From Caldilineaceae bacterium (GTDB lineage Bacteria; Chloroflexota; Anaerolineae; Caldilineales; Caldilineaceae): DNA of 55,598 nt. Shown piece by piece: positions 8,440-16,705 of this stretch (position 1 is its first letter; the number at the start of each line of letters is the position of its first letter). The notes under the pieces are model-generated. The model worked only from the letters and a program-made list of their open reading frames with translations. It was not told the origin of the DNA and made no database searches. Made by a program: the position numbers and the translations under genes. Location of the stretch: positions 1-55,598 of the forward strand of contig JAHBVH010000056.1 in NCBI GenBank assembly GCA_019637645.1. Direction: 5' to 3'.

Positions 8440-9099
8440 GTGCCGGAGATCAGAATTGAGCCAAATCGTCGTTGTGCCTATTGGCAAGGGCGTGAACTCT
8501 TGCTTACCCCCCAGGAGTATCGCGTTCTCCATTGCCTGGCTAGTCGAGCCGGTGAAGTCGTGTCGAAACAGACCCTCTTAACGGTTATGTGGTCTACTGG
8601 CAATCCCAGCGAGGCGGCCTTAGCCGGTTTGAACCCAACCGCCGTTGATCTGGTGATCTTTCGGCTGCGCAAGAAGCTAGCCGATAACCCACAGCAGCCC
8701 ACCTATTTGGAAACGCGGCGGGGCTTTGGCTATATCCTGCACCATGCCCGTGTCATCTGTCCCGAACCTACGGCGGAAATTGCGGCGCAAGGGAGCGCCG
8801 CGATACCTGCGCCTCGCCAACGTCCTGCTGCGACCGCAGGCAGCGCGGTCGCGACCGCGGCCAGTGAACCGTGGTCTACGCTGACTCGCCGCGAATGGCA
8901 GATCTTTTTGCTCTTGGGCGATGAAGAAGCCACGCGTCTCACCAATGGGGCCTTGGCACAATCGCTCCAGATGGCGGAAGGCACCCTAAAAAAACATCTG
9001 CAAAATATTTACCGCAAGCTGGGGGTCGAAAATCGTTCGGCAGCGGCCCTGTTGGCTATGCGGGTGCGGGTGGAGTTGTTCCCCCCAGCCGCCCGTTGA
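8440..9099 (+). CDS. Regulator with PhoB-type winged helix plus LuxR-type HTH
   Basis: This is a cytoplasmic DNA-binding protein of about 219 residues with two different DNA-binding domains and no receiver or sensor domain. Residues ~1-90 match the OmpR/PhoB C-terminal winged helix (LLLTPQEYRVLHCLASRAGEVVS, and ETRRGFGYIL at the wing). An Ala/Pro-rich linker follows, then a LuxR/GerE-type HTH (LTRREWQIFLLL, then GTLKKHLQNIYRKLGVENRS). PhoB-type and LuxR-type effector domains normally occur separately behind receivers, so their fusion is unusual. CAGGAG at 8425-8430 is nine bases before GTG 8440, which I prefer; GTG 8434 is an alternative. The next gene on the strand is an ABC exporter, which it may control. 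Confidence 0.8.
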   Translation: MPEIRIEPNRRCAYWQGRELLLTPQEYRVLHCLASRAGEVVSKQTLLTVMWSTGNPSEAALAGLNPTAVDLVIFRLRKKLADNPQQPTYLETRRGFGYILHHARVICPEPTAEIAAQGSAAIPAPRQRPAATAGSAVATAASEPWSTLTRREWQIFLLLGDEEATRLTNGALAQSLQMAEGTLKKHLQNIYRKLGVENRSAAALLAMRVRVELFPPAAR

Positions 9100-9205
9100 G
9101 GCGGACAACTCGATGGTTTGTGGTCCATGGTCAGCCCGCACGGTCGCCGCGCGTTTGCTGATCACCCTTGATGCACGGTGAACTCGTTCCCATTTGGATG
9201 GCCCC

Positions 9206-11047
9206 ATGAAAACACAACTGCAGCAACTTCTCCGCGTGCTCAGCCGTTATCCCCAAGCCCTGCACTTGGTTTGGGAGGCCAGCCCGCGCTATACCGTAGG
9301 GATCACAGGCTTGACGCTGATCAGTGCTTTGACAACGCCCGCCCAAATCTGGCTCACCAAGGTCCTGATTGATCGCGTGAGCGGTGTGGTCGCGGCCAGT
9401 GGCTCCAATCAAGCAGTCGATTGGCAAACCATCCTAACCCCAGCCGTGACGTTTATTCTTTTGCTGGTGGTCAGCGATGTCAGCGCCTCCCTGCGGAATA
9501 GCTTGCGCGATGTTTTGCAATTACAGGTGAGCAACCATGCGCGTGCCCTGATCTTGGCGAAGGCGGCCAGTTTGGATATTGCTTTTTATGAAACGCCGGC
9601 CTTCTATGATCGGTTGGAGAATGCCTTGCGTGATGTCTGGCGCACCCAAAATCTGCCGTGGATCTTGCTCGATACCACCGGCTCGATCCTGTCGTTGCTG
9701 GTCACCATGGGCCTGTTGGCGCGCTTACACCCACTGGCCGTACCGCTGTTGGTGTTGTTAGCGATACCCCAGCTGATCGCGCGTTCTCGGTATGTCAATC
9801 TACGCTTTCAAGTGTGGACGCAGCGGGCACCGGCCCAACGTATGGTCAACTATTTACAAGGGCTGCTCACCTACCGTGAGCCGGTCAAAGAGATCCGTCT
9901 CTTTGGCTTGGAAGGGCCTTTTTGGGCGCGCTTTCGGCAGTTCAACCAACAATTGGTGGACGAACACAAAACCATTCTCTTTGCTCAGGAGCGCTGGACG
10001 CTCTTGGCGACGCTGCTTTCCGTCGCCGGTGTTGGCACCGTTTGGGCCTATGCCATCCAGCAAGCCGCGCTGGCGCGCATTACCTTGGGCGATCTAGCCT
10101 TAGCCTTTCAAGCGTCGGAGCAGGTGCGCAATGGCTTAAGCCAACTCTTTACCTCGATGGGGGTCTTCTATGAACATAGTCTCTTTGTTGGCAATCTCTA
10201 TGATTTTCTTGCCTTAGGGCCAGATACCGTCGCGGGTGCGCTGGAACGCAAAGCACCAGGGCAACCAGCCCCTTCTCCCCTTAATCGCCCCTTACAACAG
10301 GGCATTGAATTTCGCCAAGTCTCCTTTCGCTATCCGGGAGCGGAACGCTGGGTGTTACAAAAGGTCTCCTTTACTATTCGCCCCGGTATAACGGTGGCGG
10401 TCGTTGGGGAAAATGGGGCTGGCAAGACCACGTTGATCAAGCTGTTGACGCGTTTCTACGATCCTACGGAAGGGAGCATTTTGCTCGATGGCCGTGACCT
10501 GCGCGACTATGATCTGGCTGATCTGCGCCGTGCGGTTGGGGTGATCTTTCAAGACTTTGTTCGCTATCATCTCACGGCGCGCGAAAACATCGGCTTTGGG
10601 CAACTGGACAAGGTGGATGATCACAAACGGATTCTCCGCGCCGCGGAAAAAGGGGGGGCTGTGCCGGTGATCGAAAAACTGCCCAACCACTATGAAACGT
10701 TGTTGGGACGTACCTTCGAGGATAGTGTTGATCTTTCGGGTGGGGAATGGCAAAAGTTGGCTTTGGGCCGCGCTTTTATGCGGGAAGCTCAGGTGCTGAT
10801 CCTTGACGAGCCCACCGCGGCGCTGGATGCCTTGGCCGAGTATGAAGTCTATAAGCGCTTTGCCGAACTGACCGCGGACAAGACAACGATCTTTATTTCT
10901 CATCGCTTTTCTACGGTCCGCATGGCCCAACAGATCCTGGTGCTGGAAAATGGACAGCTGATCGAAGAGGGTACCCACACCGAACTAATGACCCACAACG
11001 GGCCGTATGCCAAGATGTTTACCACCCAGGCCGAACGCTATTTGTAA
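9206..11047 (+). CDS. ABC exporter (fused permease-ATPase)
   Basis: This full-length half-transporter has 613 residues. About six membrane helices occupy residues 1-330. The nucleotide-binding domain has Walker A GENGAGKTT with Lys407, signature LSGGEWQK, Walker B VLILDEPTAALD with catalytic Glu535, and the H-loop ISHR. All catalytic residues are canonical, unlike the asymmetric pairs elsewhere in the window, so it probably works as a homodimer. The start at ATG 9206 is chosen over TTG 9194 because it matches typical N-termini; the ribosome binding site is weak. It sits between the double-HTH regulator and two antibiotic-phosphotransferase-like genes, which suggests drug or secondary-metabolite export. 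The substrate is not determinable. Confidence 0.93.
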   Translation: MKTQLQQLLRVLSRYPQALHLVWEASPRYTVGITGLTLISALTTPAQIWLTKVLIDRVSGVVAASGSNQAVDWQTILTPAVTFILLLVVSDVSASLRNSLRDVLQLQVSNHARALILAKAASLDIAFYETPAFYDRLENALRDVWRTQNLPWILLDTTGSILSLLVTMGLLARLHPLAVPLLVLLAIPQLIARSRYVNLRFQVWTQRAPAQRMVNYLQGLLTYREPVKEIRLFGLEGPFWARFRQFNQQLVDEHKTILFAQERWTLLATLLSVAGVGTVWAYAIQQAALARITLGDLALAFQASEQVRNGLSQLFTSMGVFYEHSLFVGNLYDFLALGPDTVAGALERKAPGQPAPSPLNRPLQQGIEFRQVSFRYPGAERWVLQKVSFTIRPGITVAVVGENGAGKTTLIKLLTRFYDPTEGSILLDGRDLRDYDLADLRRAVGVIFQDFVRYHLTARENIGFGQLDKVDDHKRILRAAEKGGAVPVIEKLPNHYETLLGRTFEDSVDLSGGEWQKLALGRAFMREAQVLILDEPTAALDALAEYEVYKRFAELTADKTTIFISHRFSTVRMAQQILVLENGQLIEEGTHTELMTHNGPYAKMFTTQAERYL

Positions 11048-11195
11048 GCTAGTGATCCAGGAGACAGGAAACGTGATGCGTAGTCTATGGCAGCGCTGAT
11101 GGCGTTGAATTACGCCACCGTCGCTATCTGTGGAAGGCGATTATGCCGGGGCATGAAGGCCGCAGATGAGCGGTTCGCGTAGAAGGAAAACCAAG

Positions 11196-11765
11196 ATGCA
11201 AGCAGGTCAACTCATTTGGCTTAATGGAACCTCAAGTGCTGGGAAAAGCACCGTTGCTAAGCAGTTGCAGGAAAGCCTCCCCCAGCCCTATCTGCATACC
11301 GGACTCGATCACTTCCTGGCTACTGTCCCGCGGCTAGCGATGCTAGCCGGTTGGGAGCTACCGTTTCAGGATGGCATCTTAATCGGCGCGCCACGGTTAG
11401 GGCCAGTCGCCTACCAGCTATTGGATGGCATGTATGCTTCCTTCGCCACCCTAGCTGCAACTGGCCTCAATCTGATTGTCGATGATGTGATCTATGACCC
11501 GCAGGTCTTTCAGCTCGCCAAGGCGCGGTTGGCGGCAACCAATGTCTTCTCGGTTGGTCTGCACTGTCCCTTAGCCGAAGCTATCCGCCGCGAGGTCGCG
11601 CGTGGAGACCGCGCGCCCGGTGGAGCCGCTATTTTTCATGGGCTTGTCCATCGCCACGGCAGCTATGATCTCGAAGTGGATACCGCGCAATGGAGTCCAG
11701 CTGAATGTGCCGAGCGGATTCAGGCCGCGCTGCAAGCAACAAGGGACAGCCAATGCCGTGTTTGA
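11196..11765 (+). CDS. Chloramphenicol phosphotransferase-like kinase
   Basis: This protein has 189 residues and resembles the chloramphenicol 3-O-phosphotransferase family of P-loop kinases. Walker A is NGTSSAGKST with Lys17. A GLDHF segment places Asp38 where the family has its catalytic base. The C-terminal half keeps the family pattern HCPLAEAIRREVARGDR. In Streptomyces venezuelae the enzyme phosphorylates the primary hydroxyl of chloramphenicol, but many homologs have unknown substrates, so I name only the family. AGAAGGA eight bases upstream fixes ATG 11196; an earlier in-frame ATG at 11166 lacks a ribosome binding site. The following gene encodes another small-molecule phosphotransferase homolog. 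Confidence 0.8.
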   Translation: MQAGQLIWLNGTSSAGKSTVAKQLQESLPQPYLHTGLDHFLATVPRLAMLAGWELPFQDGILIGAPRLGPVAYQLLDGMYASFATLAATGLNLIVDDVIYDPQVFQLAKARLAATNVFSVGLHCPLAEAIRREVARGDRAPGGAAIFHGLVHRHGSYDLEVDTAQWSPAECAERIQAALQATRDSQCRV

Positions 11766-11894
11766 ACGCTGGTACATGCTGGGCGACGAGCGCGGTTGCG
11801 CCGGATCGCACGAAATAACCATGGTCCGTTCGCTTTCATGGTCATAACTACCCAAAAGGTTGAAAGGGCATAAATTGCTAAAGGGGATCAACAG

Positions 11895-14537
11895 ATGAGA
11901 GCTTATGTACTTGGGTTTCAGGAGATTGACAAAACAAAGCTCCCCTTGGTTGGGGGGAAAGGCGCGAACTTGGGGGAGCTTGCCAAGCTGGAAGGCATCC
12001 GCGTCCCCGCTGGCTTTTGTATTTCGACAGAGGCGTATCAAAGAATCATAGGGACAAGCTCGGCGATCAACGAATTGCTTGCTCAATTAGCCCAGCTCAA
12101 GGGGGAAGACCAAGGGCAGATCCGGGAACTGAGCGCAGCGCTGCGCCGACTCATTGAAGGGACGACGATTCCTGAAGAGATTCAGGCGGCGGTCGTCCAC
12201 CAACTCGCGCGGCTTGGCGCGAACGCAGCCTATGCCGTACGCTCCAGTGCCACTGCCGAGGATCTACCAACGGCCTCCTTTGCCGGCCAGCAGGATACCT
12301 ATTTGAACGTGATGGGCCAGGAAGCCATTCTCAAGCAGATCAGCCGGTGCTGGGCCTCGCTCTTTACCGAGCGGGCTATCACGTATCGCCTTCAACAGGG
12401 CTTTGACCACCGCAAAGTCTCCCTGGCCGTCGTCGTGCAGAAGATGCTCTTCCCCCAAGTGGCAGGCATTTTGTTTACGGCTGATCCCATTACCGGTAAC
12501 CGGCTGGTGGTGTCGATTGATGCCAGCTTTGGCCTCGGCGAAGCCTTGGTCTCCGGCCTGGTGAATGCGGATACCTACCGCGTGCGGAACGGCAAAATCA
12601 TTGAGAAACAGATCAGCACCAAGCAACTGGCGATGGGGGCCGCCAACGCGGGCGGCACTCAAGTCCAGGCAATTGCACCGGAACAGCAGAATAGCCAAGC
12701 GCTGACCGATGCGCAGATTGTCCAGTTGGCCCAGATCGGCAGAACGATCGAAGCCCATTTCGGTCAGCCCCAGGACATTGAATGGTGCTTGGTAGATGAG
12801 ACCTTTTCCATTGTCCAGAGCCGACCGATCACGACGTTATATCCTATTCCTGACGCAAAGGATGGCGTGGAAAATGTTCATTCCGAGCAGGAAAAGCGTG
12901 TGTATATCTCGGTCGGCCACCAGCAAATGATGACCGACGCCATGAAGCCCCTAGGGTTGTCGTTATGGCAGCTCACCGCGGGTCGCCCTATGTATCCAGC
13001 CGGGGGCCGGTTGTTTGTGGATGTCACCCAGCAACTGGCAGCACCGGCCAGCCGCGCTATGTTATTAGGCATGATGGGACAACATGATCCGCTCATGCAA
13101 GATGCACTCATGACCCTCATCGCGCGGGGTGATTGGCTCCCCGTTCTGCCGGCAGATCCGCCAACATCGGGGCCTGCACAAAGCCAACTAGGTGGCGCGT
13201 CCGATCACTTTCAAGCACTCATCGCCAACGATCCGACCATTGTCACCGAACTGGTACAGCGTAGTCAACGCGCACTCGCCGTATTACAGCAGACGATCCC
13301 AACGAAAACAGGCACGGACTTATTTGATTTTCTGCTGGAAGATCTCCAGCAGTTAAAGCAAAGTTTGGCTGATCCCCAAAGTATGGGTGTGATCATGACG
13401 GCGCTCAATGCTTCCGCCTGGCTCAATGAAAAAATGGCAGCGTGGGTAGGTGAAAAAAATATAGCGGATACCCTTTCGCAAGCGGCTCCCAACAACATCA
13501 CTTCGGCCATGGGCTTGGCCCTCTTGGATGTCGCCGATGTGATTCGCCCCTATCCAGCGGTCATTGCGTATTTGCACCAGGCCAACGATGAGACCTTTGG
13601 GGACGACCTGGTTACCCTTCCTGGTGGACAGGCCGCGCGGGACGCCATCACGGCTTATCTCGACCAATATGGCATGCGTGGGGTCGGCGAAATCGATATT
13701 ACACGCCCGCGCTGGCGCGAAAAACCAACGTCGTTGGTTCCTTTGCTACTCGGCAATCTTAAAAACTTTGCCCCACAGGCCAGCCAACAGAAATTTGCGC
13801 AAGGGCAACAGGCCGCGCAGCAAAAAGAAGCCGATCTCCTAGCACGTTTAGCCCAATTGCCGGATGGGGAACAAAAGGTTGCAGAAACCAAGCGTGTTAT
13901 TAGCCTGCTGCGAAATTTCATCGGCTATCGAGAATATCCCAAATATAGCATCGTGAGTCGCTCCTTCGTCTACAAGCAGGCTTTATTGAAAGAAGCCGAG
14001 CGCCTCGTGCAAGCCAACGTGATTCGGGAAAAAGAGGATATCTACTATCTCACCTTTGCCGAATTGCACGCAGTGGTACGCACTCATCAACTGGATGCAC
14101 AACTCATCCGCCAGCGCAAAGAGGAATACAAACGCAATGAAAAACTAACACCACCCCGGGTGATCACTTCTGCCGGTGAAATCATCACCGGCACGTACAA
14201 ACGCGCAAATCTCCCCGCCAATGCCATCGTCGGCCTGCCGGTTTCTGCCGGTGTGATCGAAGGCCGCGCCCGCGTCATCCTGAACATGGAAGAGGCTGAT
14301 CTAGCCGAGGGCGACATCTTGGTTACCACCTTTACGGACCCAAGCTGGACGCCCTTGTTTGTCGCCATCAAAGGTCTCGTCACCGAAGTGGGTGGGCTAA
14401 TGACTCATGGCGCTGTGATCGCCCGTGAATATGGCTTGCCAGCCGTAGTTGGTGTGGAGAATGCCACCCAGCGCATCAAAGATGGGCAACCGATTCGCGT
14501 CCACGGCACCGAAGGGTATGTCGAAATTCTAGCGTAA
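11895..14537 (+). CDS. rph: Rifampicin phosphotransferase / PEP-synthase family enzyme
   Basis: This 880-residue protein has an N-terminal ATP-grasp domain (Lys22 in GGKGAN; Glu296, Gln308 and Arg310 in the DIEW...QSRP region), a middle domain of about 400 residues, and a C-terminal swivelling phosphohistidine domain (GGLMTHGAVIAREYGLP, catalytic His838). Phosphoenolpyruvate synthase has the same ATP and His domains but a PEP-binding barrel. Here the middle region instead follows the rifampicin phosphotransferase pattern, for example REYPKYSIVSRSFVYKQALL and EKEDIYYLTFAEL. Rph enzymes phosphorylate the rifamycin C21 hydroxyl using ATP, releasing AMP and phosphate. The start MRAYVLGFQEI also resembles known Rph proteins. 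No rifamycin-associated element is visible upstream. Activity on rifamycin is inferred. Confidence 0.85.
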   Translation: MRAYVLGFQEIDKTKLPLVGGKGANLGELAKLEGIRVPAGFCISTEAYQRIIGTSSAINELLAQLAQLKGEDQGQIRELSAALRRLIEGTTIPEEIQAAVVHQLARLGANAAYAVRSSATAEDLPTASFAGQQDTYLNVMGQEAILKQISRCWASLFTERAITYRLQQGFDHRKVSLAVVVQKMLFPQVAGILFTADPITGNRLVVSIDASFGLGEALVSGLVNADTYRVRNGKIIEKQISTKQLAMGAANAGGTQVQAIAPEQQNSQALTDAQIVQLAQIGRTIEAHFGQPQDIEWCLVDETFSIVQSRPITTLYPIPDAKDGVENVHSEQEKRVYISVGHQQMMTDAMKPLGLSLWQLTAGRPMYPAGGRLFVDVTQQLAAPASRAMLLGMMGQHDPLMQDALMTLIARGDWLPVLPADPPTSGPAQSQLGGASDHFQALIANDPTIVTELVQRSQRALAVLQQTIPTKTGTDLFDFLLEDLQQLKQSLADPQSMGVIMTALNASAWLNEKMAAWVGEKNIADTLSQAAPNNITSAMGLALLDVADVIRPYPAVIAYLHQANDETFGDDLVTLPGGQAARDAITAYLDQYGMRGVGEIDITRPRWREKPTSLVPLLLGNLKNFAPQASQQKFAQGQQAAQQKEADLLARLAQLPDGEQKVAETKRVISLLRNFIGYREYPKYSIVSRSFVYKQALLKEAERLVQANVIREKEDIYYLTFAELHAVVRTHQLDAQLIRQRKEEYKRNEKLTPPRVITSAGEIITGTYKRANLPANAIVGLPVSAGVIEGRARVILNMEEADLAEGDILVTTFTDPSWTPLFVAIKGLVTEVGGLMTHGAVIAREYGLPAVVGVENATQRIKDGQPIRVHGTEGYVEILA

Positions 14538-14544
14538 ATGCAGA

Positions 14545-14565
14545 GCTTTGTTCACAAAGTTTTTT
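14545..14565 (+). terminator. Short hairpin with T-run after rph-like gene
   Basis: CTTTG (14546-14550) and CAAAG (14555-14559) pair around a short loop and are followed by six T. The stem is weak, but the position seven bases after the stop codon fits a terminator. Confidence 0.5.
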
Positions 14566-14574
14566 GGTATTAGG

Positions 14575-14695
14575 TGTGCGCACCGCCCTGAAGGAACGGT
14601 GCTAGGGAGCAACGCCCGCTGAAGTGGGCTTTAGCCTGCGTCGTTTGGTAGCCCAGTGGCTTTAGTCCTGGGCGGCCTTCAGCCTGTGGTATTTT
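14575..14695. repeat. Intergenic repeat with GGGCTTTAGCC-type arms
   Basis: The stretch contains several short imperfect inverted repeats, including GCCCGCT-GAA-GTGGGCT and AGCCCAG...CTGGGC, and related phrases GGGCTTTAGCC and GTGGCTTTAGTCC. It looks like a non-coding palindromic repeat element of the type scattered in many bacterial genomes. I cannot judge copy number from one window. Confidence 0.5.
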
Positions 14696-14709
14696 CGCGG
14701 AGGAATATT

Positions 14710-16113
14710 TTGAACCATTGCTCAAACAGGAAACAACCGCTTCGGATTGGCGTGGATTTTGGCACCACCCATACATCAGCCGCGTTTTACGATGGCGACC
14801 AGCTACACGCCATTCCCTTGGACCCGGCCAACGCCAATCCTAATTTGCTGCGGTCGATGATCTATATCACCAAGGAGCAAGCCTGTTTTCTGGGCGCGCA
14901 GGCCGTCCACAACTATTTGGAACAGGACACCGGGCGTCCGGTTATCTATGCCGAAAAGTTCGTGGGGACGATTGAGTACACTGTAGCGCAGCAGGGGCGA
15001 AGCCCCCTCGAGCCGGATGGGCCGATTACGATTATTCAAGATGTCACGATGGAAGATGATATTGGCATTCGGGGGCGGCTGCTGCAGTCGATCAAGACCG
15101 GGCTCCGGGCCGATTCCTACCAAGGTACGGATATTTTTGGCCGTTACTATACCTTGCCAGAGCTGATTGCGCGCCTACTCTGCCATGTGCGTACCCAGGC
15201 AGAGGCACACTTAAGCCAACCAGTACAACAGGTCACCTTGGGGCGGCCTGTCCAATTTGCCGAGGAGCCCGCCGCGGATCACCGCGCCGAAGAGCGGTTG
15301 CGCCAAGCCGCTGAACTGGCCGGTTTCACCACCATTGACTTTGTGCCGGAACCGGTGGCCGCGGCTGCCTTTTATTTGAACCAGGTGACCGCACCAGAGA
15401 CCGTGCTGGTCTTCGACTTTGGCGGCGGCACCTTGGATCTAACCGTCATGCGCGCCGATGTGGGGCGGGTTCACGAAATTCTCGCCACCCATGGCGTCTT
15501 GGTCGGCGGTGACGATCTAGACAGCAGCCTCATGCGCCACCATGTCGCGCAACATTTTGGGGCCGGTGCGCCCATCGATAGGAACTTTGATGGCCGCCCC
15601 ATTTTATTGCCCGAGGATTTGGCGGATGAACTGCGCCAATGGCAGACGATCCCCAATCTATCGCGCCCCAAAGCCCTAGCGGTGATCAAGCGCGCCAAAC
15701 GTTATAGCCCAGAAGCAGAGAAATTTTTGGCCTTGGAAACGTTGGTCACGCGGAACTATGGCTTTGCGCTCTTTGAGCGGATCGAACAGACCAAGCGTGC
15801 CTTATCAGATGCGATGCAGGCACCGCTGACGATGCAGGCCGAAGCCATCGATCTGGCGTTGACCTTAACGCGGCGCGATTTCAACCTTGCCATCAATGCA
15901 GAACTCTCGGATGCACGCGCTGGGGTACGGCAGGTTCTTGCTGCTGCTGGCGTGGCCGCCACCGCGATTGATGCGGTCGTCACCACCGGTGGCTCGTCGG
16001 TGATTCCCAGCTTTCAGAAGATGTTGACCACGGAGTTACCCGCGGCGCGGCTGGTGCCGCTGGATACCTTTGGCGGCGTCACCAACGGGTTGGCGATGGC
16101 GGCATACCGGTAG
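14710..16113 (+). CDS. Hsp70-family ATPase without substrate domain
   Basis: This actin-fold ATPase has 467 residues and resembles YegD-like Hsp70 proteins. It shows the phosphate-1 motif IGVDFGTTHTSA near the N-terminus, EPVAAA, the phosphate-2 motif VFDFGGGTLDLTV, and the adenosine motif VTTGGSSVIP near the C-terminus. The length covers the nucleotide-binding domain only; the peptide-binding domain of DnaK is absent. No grpE or dnaJ is nearby. A strong ribosome binding site (GGAGG, six bases away) points to TTG 14710 as the start, and an upstream ATG at 14656 has none. The client and partner are unknown. Confidence 0.88.
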   Translation: MNHCSNRKQPLRIGVDFGTTHTSAAFYDGDQLHAIPLDPANANPNLLRSMIYITKEQACFLGAQAVHNYLEQDTGRPVIYAEKFVGTIEYTVAQQGRSPLEPDGPITIIQDVTMEDDIGIRGRLLQSIKTGLRADSYQGTDIFGRYYTLPELIARLLCHVRTQAEAHLSQPVQQVTLGRPVQFAEEPAADHRAEERLRQAAELAGFTTIDFVPEPVAAAAFYLNQVTAPETVLVFDFGGGTLDLTVMRADVGRVHEILATHGVLVGGDDLDSSLMRHHVAQHFGAGAPIDRNFDGRPILLPEDLADELRQWQTIPNLSRPKALAVIKRAKRYSPEAEKFLALETLVTRNYGFALFERIEQTKRALSDAMQAPLTMQAEAIDLALTLTRRDFNLAINAELSDARAGVRQVLAAAGVAATAIDAVVTTGGSSVIPSFQKMLTTELPAARLVPLDTFGGVTNGLAMAAYR

Positions 16114-16133
16114 CGCCGTCACTCGTGGCGAGG

Positions 16134-16580
16134 TCAACGATAAAACGCATACTCGAAATAGCCGTTGTCATCGACCAAAGGAAAGACCTTTTGGAAGCCC
16201 ACTGTTTCAACCAAGCGTCGGCTTTTTTCATTATCGGCGCGGACTAGCGCGGAAAAGCGGCGAATGGGGGAGAACTCGGGCAAGCACAGAATGGCCTGTA
16301 GGACAGCGGTTGCAATGCCACGGCGTTGGCGTTGCGGCGCAACCGCGATCGTGATCGCCCCCTCGGTGGTCGAACCATCACGGACAACTTGAACCATACA
16401 GGCCAGTTGTCCATCTTGATGAACGGCGCGAATCCAATTCCAGGTTTCGGGTTCCGTTCCGAGAAAAGTCGCCAGGTCTGGATCAAGCGGCCCTAGCTCT
16501 TTCGCGATCTGGGCATCAGCAAACCAGGTGGCGTATTCCGCAAAATCCTGGGCATTGAAGGCTTCAAATTTGATCATCAT
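16134..16580 (-). CDS. GNAT-family acetyltransferase
   Basis: This 148-residue protein has the GNAT acetyl-CoA-binding pattern AVAPQRQRRGIATAVLQA (the Q/RxxGxG/A loop) followed by the ADNEKSRRLVETVGF segment typical of the fold's C-terminal part. The acetyl acceptor is unknown. It diverges from the exporter operon starting at 16706 and converges with the Hsp70-like gene. An adjacent ATG at 16577 is an equally possible start. Confidence 0.85.
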   Translation of the reverse strand: MMIKFEAFNAQDFAEYATWFADAQIAKELGPLDPDLATFLGTEPETWNWIRAVHQDGQLACMVQVVRDGSTTEGAITIAVAPQRQRRGIATAVLQAILCLPEFSPIRRFSALVRADNEKSRRLVETVGFQKVFPLVDDNGYFEYAFYR

Positions 16581-16705
16581 CCTGGGTAACCACCGCCGAA
16601 ATTAATTATCCGCTGCCGTCATTGTGATCGACAGCCTGATCAAGCATCCTAGTGTACCGCGATTTAGCGGTGGTGGCAATCGCCAAACAATCAATGGAGT
16701 TCACA

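Noticed and set aside
11766..11894. Rifamycin-associated element upstream of the rph-like gene
   Set aside because: No sequence resembling the known inverted repeat was found in this interval.
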